Shown: positions 22,961-34,510 of the stretch, piece after piece
Numbering within the stretch: position 1 is the stretch's first letter
Layout: the number at the start of each line of letters is the position of its first letter
Origin: Owenia fusiformis
Lineage: Eukaryota; Annelida; Polychaeta; Sabellida; Oweniidae
DNA: 64,000 bases
Direction: 5' to 3'
Assembly: GCA_903813345.2 (NCBI GenBank)
Contig: CAIIXF020000003.1
Location: 10,113,912 to 10,177,911, forward strand
Made by a program: the position numbers and the translations under genes
The notes under the pieces: generated by a model
What the model saw: only the letters and a program-made list of their open reading frames with translations
Told to the model about the DNA's origin: nothing
Database searches by the model: none

Positions 22961-25207
22961 ATGAGGAAAAAGTGCTATAGACTAGGCCTCGGAGGAGTGA
23001 TTTGCATTCTCTTGATATGGCGGTTTCTCAAAGGACCTCCCATTAAAAGTAAGTATTACCTAGAATGTAACAACTGGGGCATAACATTTGATCTTGTAGG
23101 CCTAATTATTAGGCCAGTAACAGAGGCGTAGCTAGCCCATTTTGCGAGTGTACGCCCGTATGATTTCCCGGTTTTATCAAAATTAACAAAACGATGGTTC
23201 CATAAAATAGGAAGATCACGGGTGTTCAGAAGATAGGGGACACACTAAACACTCTTAATTCAATGAAGGAAATATGTATTGTTTGATTATTTTGACATAG
23301 CTTTTTAAAGGGATTGAATTAGCCTAACTGTATTAACAGATAATATTCGGGAAACAAAATAGACAGATTCTATTTAATCATGCCATCGGCGATCGAAGCC
23401 GTCTATCAAGGCGATTTTATTTTTTAGGCTACCTAAAACTGTGTGTATGAGGCTCATTGTTTTAAGCTTTTGTGGTCATTTTCCATGAAATATTATCATT
23501 TTTTCTGTGTTTGTTTTTATCTAGCTCACAAGATGATTAACAATAAAAGAACAGTTACACGACCGTCTCAACTCCATTTCGGATCTTAACAATCTGTACG
23601 TGATTCTATAGAATAAATTCTATCTTTCTGTTTTTTGCATTTGCGAACATGTCAATAACAGTATCAATGTTTATATCCTGTTCCCTATGGATATGTACCA
23701 TGGCCAAGGAAGAAAGTCTTTCCTCGTTCATTGTGGAACGCAAGTATGACTTAATGCGTTTCAAACTGCTAAAGCTTCGTTCAGCCACGCAAGTGGATAC
23801 TGGCAATGTTAGCAGCTGGACCAAACACGTGTAGACATCGGGGTAAAGAGGCTGGGGGTCTGTTGAATAGTCTCCTATCGATTTCTATCTCTTGGTAAAA
23901 TATTTATTTTTCATCACAATTAATCAGGTAAATTTTATTTTTCCTTAAAATTTGAGAGTACGCCTGGGCGTACTTGGCGTACACGTAGCTACGCCACTGA
24001 GTAATGCTGAATTTAATACGAAGCAACATTTCAGGGGAGACACACTCAAGCTTAGGTAGCTTACATACTGTATATTCACAGTTTAAGTTGAAACATTTAC
24101 GTCTGGAAAATATATGCTGTAAACTGGTTTGGAGACCCAAACTCTTGCCTGGCTCATGCGACGCCCCTAAGTCTTTATACATTATTCTATGTTTGTATAC
24201 TTTAAGGTAGTCATCGTCAGTCCGACTCTACCAAATCGGTCCAAAAAACTGACGAACTAATGACATTCCCATCAGTAGCGATGACCAACCCACCAATACC
24301 AATGGCCAAGATGGCTCCAGCTTCTGAAAGAATATTAGTTGTCTATGCATATTCCGAAATCGCATACGATAGATATGATAGCAAGAGCAATTTGCAATTT
24401 TTCATCGATTTTGCAATAAACGGCAAACACCATAGTTACGATGTTGATTACGTCATTGTAGTCAATGGATACAATTGTACTGTTAACATTCCAGAACAAA
24501 ACAATACATATGTTATTGCTCGACCAAATTCTGGGTTTGATGCTTGTGCTTGGAAGGTTGGGCTCGATTATATGAGAAATAAGAAAGGGGATAAGTGGTA
24601 TAAGTATTTTGTATTGTTAAATGCATCTGTCAGGGGACCATTTATACCTCCTTACGCCAACGATAAACACTGGACAACATATTTTACCAAATTTTTAGAT
24701 TCATATGTGAAACTAGTGGGGACGAGTATCTGCTGTTCAAAAATATGGCCGGTACATATCCAGTCTATGTTCTTAGTAACTAGCCAAACTGGACTGGCGC
24801 TGATAGAAGATCTCCTCAAATGCGGTTATAGAGACAAACTTGCAGTTACTTTTAATGTCGAAATAAAGATGTCGCAAGCTGTTCTGAAAAAGGGGTTTAA
24901 CATAGCGTCCCTTTTAAAACAATGGGAAGATCATGATTTTCGGGATAAACATCGCACAGATGAAATGTGCAGTAAACATAACACCAAAAAGAATGGAGAT
25001 CCATATTTCGAAGGAGCTTATTACGATGGCATAGACATACATCCGTTTGAAGTAATGTTTTTTAAAACGAATAGAGGTGTCAATCAGAGAGTCCAAGACA
25101 TATACAGCAGTATGATGCAGGAATGGAGACAGAATTACTCTCCAGAAAAGACGAAAGGATATTACATTGACAATAAATCTAAGCATTATATTCGCTTGTC
25201 AAACTAA
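22961..25207 (+). CDS. Type II membrane glycosyltransferase-like protein, copy 2
   Basis: Coding exons 22961-23048 and 24207-25207 give 362 residues, identical to copy 1 except Asp110 for Asn110. Signal anchor, stem and the NSGFDACAW motif are as described for copy 1. The intron is 1158 bp, against 845 bp in copy 1, because the hAT remnant is longer. Both copies keep intact frames, splice sites and polyA signals (AATAAA at 25295), so both may be expressed. The shared upstream 4.6 kb means each copy probably has its own promoter region. Exact donor and acceptor sugars are unknown. Confidence 0.78.
23121..23999 (-). mobile_element. hAT transposon remnant with dimerisation domain
   Basis: Same element as in copy 1 but 313 bp longer. 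On the minus strand, about 23606-23860 encodes the C-terminal hAT dimerisation domain. It includes LYPDVYTCLVQLLTLPVSTC and then AERSFSSLKRIKSYLRSTM, the characteristic A.ERSFS.L...K...R..M pattern (ZMYM1-like hAT transposases). The rest of the transposase is absent and a stop lies just upstream, so it is non-functional. Confidence 0.8.
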
Positions 25208-25490
25208 GAGTTCATAGCCCAGCAAGGTGGGCTGGGTAAAATTGTAATTAATTTGTTTTATATTTTATTGAATTGTTAAAGACTGACTCATATGAATAAA
25301 TAAATAAACTTACTAACTATGATTCATATTATTGTCTTATTTTGGCTTTTGTGACATTTGTTCACCGTGTTATGCCGTATTGTTTAACGTAGTGTTCGAT
25401 TGTTCGACTAGTTTTGTTCATTGAAGCGTAGCCACAAAAGTGACATCATTTAATTTGGAGAAAACTTTCTAAGTTATATTGGAATATTAA

Positions 25491-26092
25491 AGGAATATTC
25501 CTTGCCAAACCATCTTTCTCCTCATATGGTAGCTATAACATGCTTGCCATGTTTAGCAAAACACTCAAAAATGTTTTGATATGGTCAAATTTGATCACTT
25601 AGAAATGTGATGCTCAATTCCAGTAAGCTGCCATCTTTTAAAATTTCACACAGGAAGTGATGTCATCGACTCTCAACTTTGCATATAGCATTAGGTGAGG
25701 AGCTATTACATGTATTAAGAATTACAAAACCAGCTAAATATTCTTTTTCAACTTTGTATCTTATTTAATCCTTCTGAAAATCTCTTCTTTTATTCTAAGT
25801 TGACAAGCCCTGAAAATATTTTTGCACAGAGAGTAATGATCACTTGTCTAGAAGTGATTTTGTGCTAGTTTCCTATACTGTTATGGGCAAGGTAATAGAA
25901 GTTGAGAGTTGATGACATCACTTCCTGCAAGAAATCTTAAAAGATGGCAGCTCACTGGAAATAAGCACTAGATTTTTAAATGATCAATATTGACCAAATT
26001 AAAACATTTTCTCATGTTTTGCTAAATATTGAAACTATATATGATTATAGCTACCATATCAAGAGAGAAAGGGTCTGGCAAGGAATATTCCT
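25491..26092. mobile_element. TTAA-flanked foldback MITE, copy 2
   Basis: Exact positional duplicate of the element at 20576-21177, with TTAA on both sides and about 200-bp inverted arms. It was carried along in the segmental duplication rather than inserted twice. Confidence 0.8.
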
Positions 26093-26313
26093 TTAATTTT
26101 CTTTTAGTTTGTTCAATATTTGAAACTCTAAAGAATGAAAGAACTTAAACTAGCATCAATGACTGAGATAAAGAGTATTACCCCTTTCTGCATCTTAGGA
26201 TTGTGCTTTCATAATCCATAAACCATAAATATAAATTCAGTTTTGTCAATTTTTATTTAAAAAAAACAAGTCATCCGTACGTATACTGTATAATCAAAAC
26301 ATGACTCAAAGTG

Positions 26314-28403
26314 GGGCAAAGACCGAAATTTCTCAAAGGATTGGTATCAATATGGTAAACCTTTTGAACACAAGTTCTGTTAAACCAGTCATCAAAAAAT
26401 TCTGAAAATTGTACACATTGTCAATTTAATGGTCATTTTTTGAATGATAATAATTTAATTCGAAAAAATTCATATACTTTTCTCTATATTGTTTTAGAAA
26501 ATACATAAGACACTTTTTTATTCTTGCTATCATATGTTCGGAATGAAATGAAACATCTATCCGAACCTCATTGAAACAAAATGACATAAACACAACGTTG
26601 TGTTGCTTCATTTTGAGCAAGGTTGTTAAAGTGTGCGCCTGACCCGGCTACGTATAGCACAGAGTTTATACTGGCGGATTAGACTAGTTCATTTTTTATA
26701 TGTGTGTGAAAGCTTTCTCTTATTTGCGTTTTTTCGTTTAGTACGGTTTTGTTATAATTGCCGAGGTCATATAACCGGGATAAAACAATGATTATCGTTG
26801 ACTGCCCACACACAAAACATACGTTGAGTGAACAGTGTTATTACAAACAACAGGCTTTAGAATACAAAGCGTAGTGTGATAATAAGCTGCACACTACCAC
26901 TGCTGCATGTACATATTACTAATTTACTAGGGCTCCCAAAGAGTGGATAGGGAGGTTGTGTTTGTCACTTTTAAATTTTACATTTCAAAATTGTCATTTC
27001 ACATGTCATAATTTGTTGGTTTCATTCGTTTAGCCAATCAAAACATTGTAAAACAATAAATTGTCTGTTACGTACAATCAATTTTGTTCAGTTTTGATTA
27101 GTTGTCAGAATAAAGTTACGTTCATCTGAATCCATGTATCAAAACAAAAATCCTATTTTCACTTCAAAATACTTCAGTGAGATGAAGGCTCGGAATTGTC
27201 ACATGCAATAACTGATTGTCGTATTCGTTATTTTATCTTCTCAATAGTAGCATTTAGTCGCACATTTGATGCCAGGTCACCTTGTCGCGTACCTCTTGGG
27301 GAACCCCACATTTATGTGTGTACTCATGGAAGTAAATTCCCCGGTGTAGCCGAGAGCCACAAACTTTTCAACAGGTTCGAAATGACCAATTTCTCTCATA
27401 TATACTCTAAATATTTTATTATTTAGCACCTACAAAGTATTGCTAATAACCATATGTAATTTCAATAAGGAAACTTATCTGGCTACATATAAATTCAATA
27501 TCAACACTAGCTGTTCTCTCAACACGTCCTGGCTTACCTTGTGGTGACAAACCCTGGATTTTCGCTATTTATAGTTTATCAACACCTGGACGCATGCGCA
27601 TTTTATACTTTATCGGGCACTTTAAATACACATATGCAGGGTGGACTAAAAAATAGGACACGCGTATTTCAAAAATAAGTATTGATTTTCCTGATGGAAG
27701 CATGTCGTTTGTCAACGAATTTTATTACTGTATACAATGTGTTCCTGAAAATAACATGAGATTCAAGTTAGGATGCCATTAAATTGATGAACCTACGGAC
27801 ATACCTTAAATGATCTCATTGATCTCAAATGATCATACGGATAGATACAAGGGGGGGGGAGATCTCCCAAAGTTCAGCCTTCATATTCGATCACGTGGTA
27901 CCCATGTGCTAGATCCATATAAGGCTTACATGACCATATAGGAATCCAACTGACCGTTGTCCGCCATTTTGAATATCATGTGATAGATCCATTTAAGGCT
28001 TGTATGACAATATGGGATGGCTAAGGGGAATCCCCGAATACGATAGAATATGATAGTATCACGGGAGCTACTCACTTCTTCTGGGATAGATAACTAGCTT
28101 ATAGTCCTGAATGTATTGCCATATGGGGGATCAAGCTTCACGTTTTAATGAACATTTAAAGCGAAACATGATTTTTACATAAAGTGATTGATCGCCCCCT
28201 CGATTTTTTTTCAATGGGCCGAATTACCACTTGAGTTTTTCTATACCTTTGTACACGATCGGACAACAAAATACCAAAAAGGAGAAACGAATCTCTAATT
28301 GAATTATATAAATATACTCGTTCACGTAAAACGAGTAGCTAAACCTCACTATTATGTGCGTGGTGTGTGATTACACATATACGATATGTCTGTGTATCAG
28401 CGC
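26314..28403. other. Intergenic with repeat pieces
   Basis: No gene recognised. 26329-26610 is a copy of an interspersed repeat also seen at 36870-37610 (CAAAGGATTGGTATC, CATCAAAAAATTCTGA, ATGAAACATCTAT and other shared blocks). A transposon-like terminus CAGGGTGGACTAAAAAATAG begins at 27637 with no matching right end before the gap. A partly duplicated stretch (TAGATCCAT..AAGGCTT) lies at about 27890-28020, next to a G-run. Confidence 0.4.
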
Positions 28404-28903
28404 NNNNNNNNNNNNNNNNNNNNNNNNNNNNNNNNNNNNNNNNNNNNNNNNNNNNNNNNNNNNNNNNNNNNNNNNNNNNNNNNNNNNNNNNNNNNNNNNN
28501 NNNNNNNNNNNNNNNNNNNNNNNNNNNNNNNNNNNNNNNNNNNNNNNNNNNNNNNNNNNNNNNNNNNNNNNNNNNNNNNNNNNNNNNNNNNNNNNNNNNN
28601 NNNNNNNNNNNNNNNNNNNNNNNNNNNNNNNNNNNNNNNNNNNNNNNNNNNNNNNNNNNNNNNNNNNNNNNNNNNNNNNNNNNNNNNNNNNNNNNNNNNN
28701 NNNNNNNNNNNNNNNNNNNNNNNNNNNNNNNNNNNNNNNNNNNNNNNNNNNNNNNNNNNNNNNNNNNNNNNNNNNNNNNNNNNNNNNNNNNNNNNNNNNN
28801 NNNNNNNNNNNNNNNNNNNNNNNNNNNNNNNNNNNNNNNNNNNNNNNNNNNNNNNNNNNNNNNNNNNNNNNNNNNNNNNNNNNNNNNNNNNNNNNNNNNN
28901 NNN
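28404..28903. other. Assembly gap (500 N)
   Basis: Exactly 500 N, a placeholder size. Exon 1 of the nearby choline-transporter-like fragment could lie here. ORFs drawn across it are artefacts. Confidence 0.99.
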
Positions 28904-30078
28904 GAAGGTCAAGCTTGCATTAGTGAAATGATATATCACAAAAGTTCAACAGTCGAAATGTTGAGGCATGCGCAGACCTCTATTTAGTGATATTTTCATT
29001 TCAAATATGGCGGCCAATCCGATGTCTGACGACCCTTACAAAGAATCTAGGCAGTTTGCATTTTTACCTCCTGTGAAATAACAAGTGGAATTTAGTAGTT
29101 GTTTTGTGTTTTATTATCATTCTGCATCGTAATTCTATGTGATGTGGTGTTGAAATGTCAGCACAACATGCTCAAAAGTGCCAATGTGCACATCAATGTC
29201 AAGCTAAATCATTGTTGTGTCTAAAACAGGTACCCGATCTACTCAAAACAGCTTGTCATTCACGTATACACGCTTAGCAAACACGGCGAAATGACCTGAA
29301 TCTTGGAATTTCGTTCAAGAGCTAGTAATGTTTGCTCCGGTCTTCGTCATAAATGTTCATCAGACTTCACGCATGCGCAGGAGAACAACCATCAACCAAT
29401 AAGGTTTATAAATCAATTTTGCGCATGCACCTTACAACGGTAAAGAAATTCGTATTTATAAACGAACCAGTTTGAGATAACCCGATATCAGTCGGAGAAA
29501 TCTGACGATCTACGAAACTCACTTCAAAAAATCAAATGCGGACTGACGGCGTATTCTACTATGCTTGGATCTAAGATTTTCAGTAAAGATAAAGTCTTTT
29601 ATGATCTTTCGAATGAGGCAAGTCTCTAGTTCGAAAGACAATCGTATCAACTTGAACAAAAGTTGAGTTTTGACGAAAAATTTTAACATGCGCAGAAGTC
29701 CCATTTTCGTTGTACCATATTGACTGTCAATACATGCTTTGCTATTATTCCAGGTGTTATAGCGGGGAGATTGGTTAAAGTAGAGGGCGCTAGTGAAACA
29801 GATTTACAGGTGGTGGCGGGTAGGAATCTTGGTTGGATTGTGGGCACAATGACCATAGCAGGTTTGCTTTCTGTGTATGTCACCCTCAGGATGTAGTGAC
29901 ATATTAAGTCACATCCGAAATGCAGTGACATATAATGTCATCTCTCATAAACACGAGACGTCAAAAACAACAGGAATCCACAGAATCCTAATGTATTCCA
30001 CAATTGAGACTGCCCCCCCACACAGTGGACAAAACATTTAAACATTAATTTTAATAAAAAAAATAAGACCCAATACAT

Positions 30079-30251
30079 ATAGGTTATTTACTGGGAGGGA
30101 TTGAATATGGGTTTTATTCCGAGGGATAATATGATATTGACCGAAGGGTAATATCATATTGACCAAGTGTCAATACCATATTGTCCAAAGCCAATATAAT
30201 ATTTTCCGAGAAATAAAACCCATATTGAATGCCGACCAGAAATAACCTATT
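30079..30251. repeat. Small foldback element
   Basis: Inverted repeat with ends ATAGGTTATTT and AAATAACCTAT and an inner pair ATATGGGTTTTATT / AAATAAAACCCATAT, about 173 bp in all. It sits in the intron between exons 2 and 3 of paralog C. There is no ORF. Confidence 0.65.
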
Positions 30252-30382
30252 TGTTCCATAATACATTCCTCTAAATGTTACATTTGGATAATGCAAACAT
30301 TATATTATAAGTTTTTCAAAGTTATTTATCAAAGCTTTTATCAATTGGACAAGGTTAAAAATAACCAGCAAACCAAAAATAG

Positions 30383-30569
30383 GTTAATACGCTCCAATAC
30401 GATTTTTCTTAGGGACCATACGATTGTTTCATGTAATACGCTCCACTACGATTTTTCCCCGGGACTATACGAATTTTTTCATGTAATAAGATTCAATACG
30501 ATTTTTATTGCTTCATCGTTCCTGGGAAAACAGTAGTATTATGGAATAAATCTAGTTATTCCATAATAT
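30383..30569. repeat. Short tandem repeat and palindrome
   Basis: A unit of about 49 bp (AATACGCTCCAATACGATTTTT...) is repeated two and a half times. It is followed by a perfect 13-bp inverted repeat, TATTATGGAATAA / TTATTCCATAATA (30537-30569). A related TTCCATAATAC at about 30254 may be the other end of one small element. Confidence 0.5.
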
Positions 30570-31436
30570 ATATCTCATTCATATCTTCGGGGTTCTTCTG
30601 AAACATGTAAATGTTATCATGTTAGTATATCGTGCCATGAAAAAGTTAAAAGAGGATTGATATATTTCTAGCTAGAATTCGTACAACTTCATGAATGAAA
30701 AAGTCATTGCATGGAGTGCTTTATTTTGTTCAGGTCGAAGTAGATTTCAAGTTAAAAAAAAAATTGTGCCGCATTATTGCTATTTCTAAGTAAAATTTCA
30801 TGTTATAAAATGTCATATTTCTTTGTAAGATGTCATAGTGTACATCGCCAAAATTGTTCAATCGCATCCCGTAATATTAAGGGGTGTTAAAGATGAGAAT
30901 ACCTGCGTGTATATCGGAGTTGGGTATGGCGTCAACGTTTCATGCTTTAATATTTTTAGCCACTTATGCCGGAGGGGGATATCTGAACGGTCTCGCTGAA
31001 TTAGTGTCTACCCCAGGATTGGGACTTGTCTGGAGTGTAGTTCCTGTATGTGCTGTCTTCATAGGGCCAGGAATCGGTAATGCAATTCGGTAGCAAACAC
31101 TGTCGCGACCAATGATTTTCAACCACAGGTTGGTGTTTCAACAGTATATCGTAGGCTAACGGGCAATTATGTAAAGTTATGTAAGAGATACGCTATAAGT
31201 ATTGACCGAAGCTATTATTTTCCCTAAAAGCCAAAACCAATGATTTATCTTACTTAAACCCTACACTGAATCTAATGAAAGGTAAATGTCAATGAACCAT
31301 TTTTAGGAAAAAATGATTTATTTTGTATTACATTAAGAGTTTGAGGACTGAGTAGGTGGAATTAGTTCAATTTCATGGCACTGCATGTTACAGGTCAGGT
31401 ACAGTTTAAAACAAAATTTGATTTATTTTGTGTTAA

Positions 31437-31927
31437 AGCTGGACTGCGCTCCGAAACGCAATCTTGGGTTGGTTTCGGGGGTGAACTTTATCATTTTGAG
31501 CCTAATGAAAGATTATAGAATGATGAACAAATGGGGCAAATCTTGTGTAGAAATACTTACGATAAATGTGTAATTTCAAAGATTATTCATTGAATTGCTT
31601 CGATCGGCGCCGACGATATGATTTTGGAAAAGTTTCTAAATGAAGAACGTGACGTCACTTCCGAATCATAGCATTCAAAATAAGTAGCATTTAATTACAT
31701 GAAACATTCATTAGAAGACGGTGGTCTAGGGGTACAATTCTCGCTTAGCACGCGGGAGGCCCGGGTTCGAATCCCGCACTCGCCTTTTTATTTTTTTTAA
31801 CTAAATGATTGTTCTTTGATATAACGCAGAAAAAAAACAATTTTTATTTACATAAACTTTATATTAGAGCTTAAAAATGTAAAAACAATATATGTCAACA
31901 TATTGCGTTTTGGAGCGATGTCCAGCT
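31437..31927. mobile_element. TTAA-flanked MITE carrying a tRNA-like sequence
   Basis: A 491-bp element flanked by TTAA (31433-31436, 31928-31931). Its terminal inverted repeats of about 26 bp start AGCTGGAC and contain GCGCTCCGAAACGCAAT on the left and CGCTCCAAAACGCAAT on the right. Its cargo is a tRNA-like sequence at 31715-31785. It has no transposase. TTAA targets suggest piggyBac- or Kolobok-type mobilisation. Confidence 0.75.
31715..31785 (+). tRNA. tRNA-like sequence, Gly-type body with AGC anticodon
   Basis: The sequence from D arm to T arm resembles eukaryotic tRNA-Gly(GCC) as I recall it. The intact anticodon stem CTCGC/GCGGG (31740-31744, 31752-31756) has loop TTAGCAC, giving AGC (Ala) at 31747-31749. 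A variable loop AGGC follows, then a T arm CCGGG-TTCGAAT-CCCGC with one mismatch. A T-run just after 31785 could act as a Pol III stop. The acceptor strands (31715-31721 and 31778-31784) barely pair and the D stem is weak. It is probably a pseudogene or a tRNA-derived module inside the TTAA element rather than a working tRNA. Confidence 0.45.
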
Positions 31928-32944
31928 TTAACTATTCATCTACTGAATGAGTGAGTACTGGATGAGCATAATGTAAAAGTGGTTTTGAAAAGTAGCAAAT
32001 TTCTCTTTATGTAGGTTTTTTGTGGTTTATTATTCTACATTGATTCTGAAACTATTGGTGTCTAGTTTTTCAGCGTTTTGGAAATATGCAGATTTATACC
32101 CCCCAGGTGTTATTTTAAGAGGGGTCCTAGGAAAGCCATGTATAATTCCTAGAGTATCCAACCAATCATCTTGAAATTTACAGGTAACCATCTTCTTATC
32201 ATGTCCTATCATTGTGAGCAGTTTCATCAATATTGGTTAACTGGTTGTTATGGTGACAGAAATCACTTGTTAAAAAAGTACACATTTTCGTAAAAATTTA
32301 AGACCTACCCTGAGACAAAGCACATAATATTTTCCTGGAATTGGGAGGAATTAGCATGAAAACATATTAGAAAACCTATTTAGAGTATGGTTGATAATAC
32401 TAAATCAATTGATGTTTTATTTTAGCCATACAATTAATTATATTTGCCGATGATAATATGGCTATGCAAAAAATGTGTAAAAGGGGGCGTGGCACTTTTC
32501 CCAAGAAAACTTTATTTGTACCCAAGTTTGTGAATAAATATATGACTATTCATTCTGATATTAACAGCTATTAGTATAGTTATGATGTTTAACCATCATG
32601 GGAAGTTTCACTATTGTTGGTATGCTGGTTGTTATGGTAACAGAAATCATTTGTTAAAAAAGATTGTATTTTCTTAAAAATCTAAGACATACCTTGACAC
32701 AAAACACATAATATTTTAATGACAGTCAGGATGAGAACATTTTAGAAAATTTATTTAGAGTATGTTTCATAAAATTAAATCAATTGATGCTTTATCTTAG
32801 CCATACAAAGAATTCTACTCGCTGATGGTAAACTGGCTTTGCAAAAAAATTAGAAAGGGGCCATGGCACAATTTCCTAAGAATTCTTTATTTGTGTTCAA
32901 AGTGAAAAAATAATGTCAGTTTTCCTTGATATATACATTATTAT

Positions 32945-33130
32945 CCCAACGAACGAAGTTCGGTAGGGATATAGTTAAGCCCTCCGTCCATCCGTCAGTC
33001 TGTCAGTCAGTCAGTCCGTCCGTCCGTCCGGAAGATAACTCAAATATTAGTTGACGGATTTTCTTCATATTTGGTGGAAAGATGTATATTGATGAATAGT
33101 TTTACGCAAAAAAAAATTTTTCAAGATGGC
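32945..33130. repeat. Inserted repeat with (GTCC)n microsatellite
   Basis: CAACGAACGAAGTTCGGTAGGGATATAG is followed by a run of GTCA/GTCC tetranucleotides (about 32990-33030), then GAAGATAACTCAAATATTAG. Elements with this palindromic GAACGAAGTTCGG head and a tetranucleotide run are, from memory, widespread in marine invertebrates. No coding capacity. Confidence 0.5.
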
Positions 33131-33315
33131 CGCCGCTTTAAAAATGACGGGACTTTTTCGCAAAAATCATAAATTTTTCATTCTAAACCAAAGTAATTAA
33201 TATTATTGTTTGAAATTTATATTATTATATATAATTTATATATTTATATTCGCAACATCTATCTATTTCACATATATTCTGTGTTTTTCAGGAAAACAGA
33301 AATTTTCGCTAATTT

Positions 33316-33921
33316 TTAGATCTTTCTGAAGTATAGCTTTATTATACTCAAATGAAAGGCAATTAAGAGTAGATTGCAACAAAGGTCATCTTTATAGCGA
33401 ACAGAAAGTTTGTTCTTCAGGAAGAGCTGTTTATATTTGGGGTTATAGTCACTCAGATTGTTTTCCTTCATTTGTGCCTGATACAGCTCATGGACATGTT
33501 CAAGTGTTTCAACTCCATCGGTTTGAAGGACATGTTCATCTATATGCTTACATATGATGTCAAATGATGTTATTAAAACCTTTTCCTCTTCATTTATCGT
33601 TCGTACTTTCTTGCACAAGTAATTTCTTCTACAGGTATTATGGTACCAAGCTTCTGCTGATATCAAACAGCGTCCTCCTATTTTTGCATGTAAAGTCCAG
33701 TCTTCTTGGGCTTTCACTGCATTTATTATTGATGTTGAAGCGTTGTCTGTTTGGCATTTTGTTAATGATTCTTTTGTGTTTCCTTTGAGATATTTCAGAT
33801 CTTTTTCACAAAAGAGGCACTTGTTTTGTTCAAAAAGGTTGCTTTGGCGTAATTTCTTACTATGACATTCTTCACCAATTGCTAGAGCAGAGGATCTTTT
33901 CCTCAAATTTCTCTCGGACAT
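33316..33921 (-). CDS. Cys/His-rich protein inside foldback element
   Basis: 201 codons from the ATG at 33921. A basic N-terminus (SERNLRKRSSALA) is followed by CLFCEKDL near residue 35 and then SLTKCQT. After AKIGGRCLISAEAWYHNTC comes RRNYL, which together make a plausible C2HC-type metal-binding module. Similar CxxC...AK..G......YH..C...Y modules open many uncharacterised invertebrate proteins, often linked to mobile elements. I have no name for this one. The reading frame becomes hydrophobic and stops soon after YKDDLCC, so the ORF is probably a first exon read through into its intron, or a truncated gene. Its position in the middle of the inverted-arm element suggests it is cargo or part of the element's own gene. 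Confidence 0.5.
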   Translation of the reverse strand: MSERNLRKRSSALAIGEECHSKKLRQSNLFEQNKCLFCEKDLKYLKGNTKESLTKCQTDNASTSIINAVKAQEDWTLHAKIGGRCLISAEAWYHNTCRRNYLCKKVRTINEEEKVLITSFDIICKHIDEHVLQTDGVETLEHVHELYQAQMKENNLSDYNPKYKQLFLKNKLSVRYKDDLCCNLLLIAFHLSIIKLYFRKI

Positions 33922-34099
33922 GATATATACGTAACAACACTAATACATTGATTTACAGGGTTCTACTCAGTTGCATGATATATGGAAAAAAGTATATATA
34001 TTGGAAGGGCAACACTCCACGATGCAATAATGGAAACTAAAAGATGGTGTATTAAATCACCTACCTTAACTGAAACGTAAAAGTAAAAAATAAGGAATA

Positions 34100-34510
34100 A
34101 CTGTGTATATAGCACAACTGCAACCGCAGCACACTATTTGGAACCACTGTCCAAAATCACTCACAACCGCACCGCACTGTCTGGAACCACTGTCCAAAAT
34201 CACTCAATCTATTAACACAGAGTCACTAAACTTTATCTGTATGCAGCACACATAAACAATGTGTATTAGATCACCTACCTTGACTTCAACCTAAAATTAT
34301 AAAATAAAGAAAATAAAGAATGCCTCTGCATCTACACAGTTACGCAACCGCACCGCACTGTCTGGAACCACTGTCCAAAATCACTCGCAACTGCCCCGTA
34401 ATCAGTTAGGCAACCGCACCGCACTGTTTGGAACCACTGTCCAAAATCACTCACCTGACTTAAATCACTCACCTGTCCAAAATCACTCACTGTATTTACC
34501 CACAATCACT
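34100..34510. repeat. Clustered short repeats (GGAACCACTGTCC family)
   Basis: The word GGAACCACTGTCCAAAATCA, usually preceded by CCGCACCGCACTGTCT and followed by CTCAC, recurs at least four times here. Further partial CAAAATCACTCAC copies occur up to 34500. Spacing is irregular. The cluster lies upstream of the minus-strand ORF at 33921, where a promoter would be, so it may be regulatory or a subterminal transposase-binding array. Confidence 0.6.

Larger units (their letters stand above)
21399..26313 (+). repeat. Tandem segmental duplication, copy 2 (4915 bp)
   Basis: Second head-to-tail copy of the unit at 16798-21398, longer because it keeps 313 bp of the hAT remnant (about 23656-23968) that copy 1 has lost. 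Apart from that indel, a one-base G-run difference and one coding substitution, I see essentially no differences. The event is therefore very young, or the copies are being homogenised. Confidence 0.95.
29754..31076 (+). pseudogene. SLC5A7-like fragment, paralog C (exons 2 and 3)
   Basis: Two + strand exons match exons 2 and 3 of the minus-strand choline-transporter-like genes. Exon 2 is 29754-29861 (108 nt; [20 protein letters not shown]) and exon 3 is 30960-31076 (117 nt; [20 protein letters not shown]). Both are open, with AG acceptors, phase-1 joins and GT donors (GTTTGC and GTAATG). Exon 3 has the 117-nt length of paralog A. Intron sequence after exon 2 (GTCACC.TCAGGATGTAGTGACATA) also matches paralog B. 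No exon 1 is seen upstream (it may be in the gap), and no exon 4 or later exon is visible downstream. It is probably a partial inverted duplicate, although an assembly break cannot be excluded. Confidence 0.7.

Noticed and set aside
28354-28987. Long ORFs spanning 28404-28903 and 39904-40403
   Set aside because: They consist of N translated as X and are gap artefacts.
29008-29082. Short ORF ATGGCGGCCAATCCG... (24 codons)
   Set aside because: Considered as exon 1 of paralog C or of another gene. It has no resemblance to MASTTA-type starts and no good donor before its stop.
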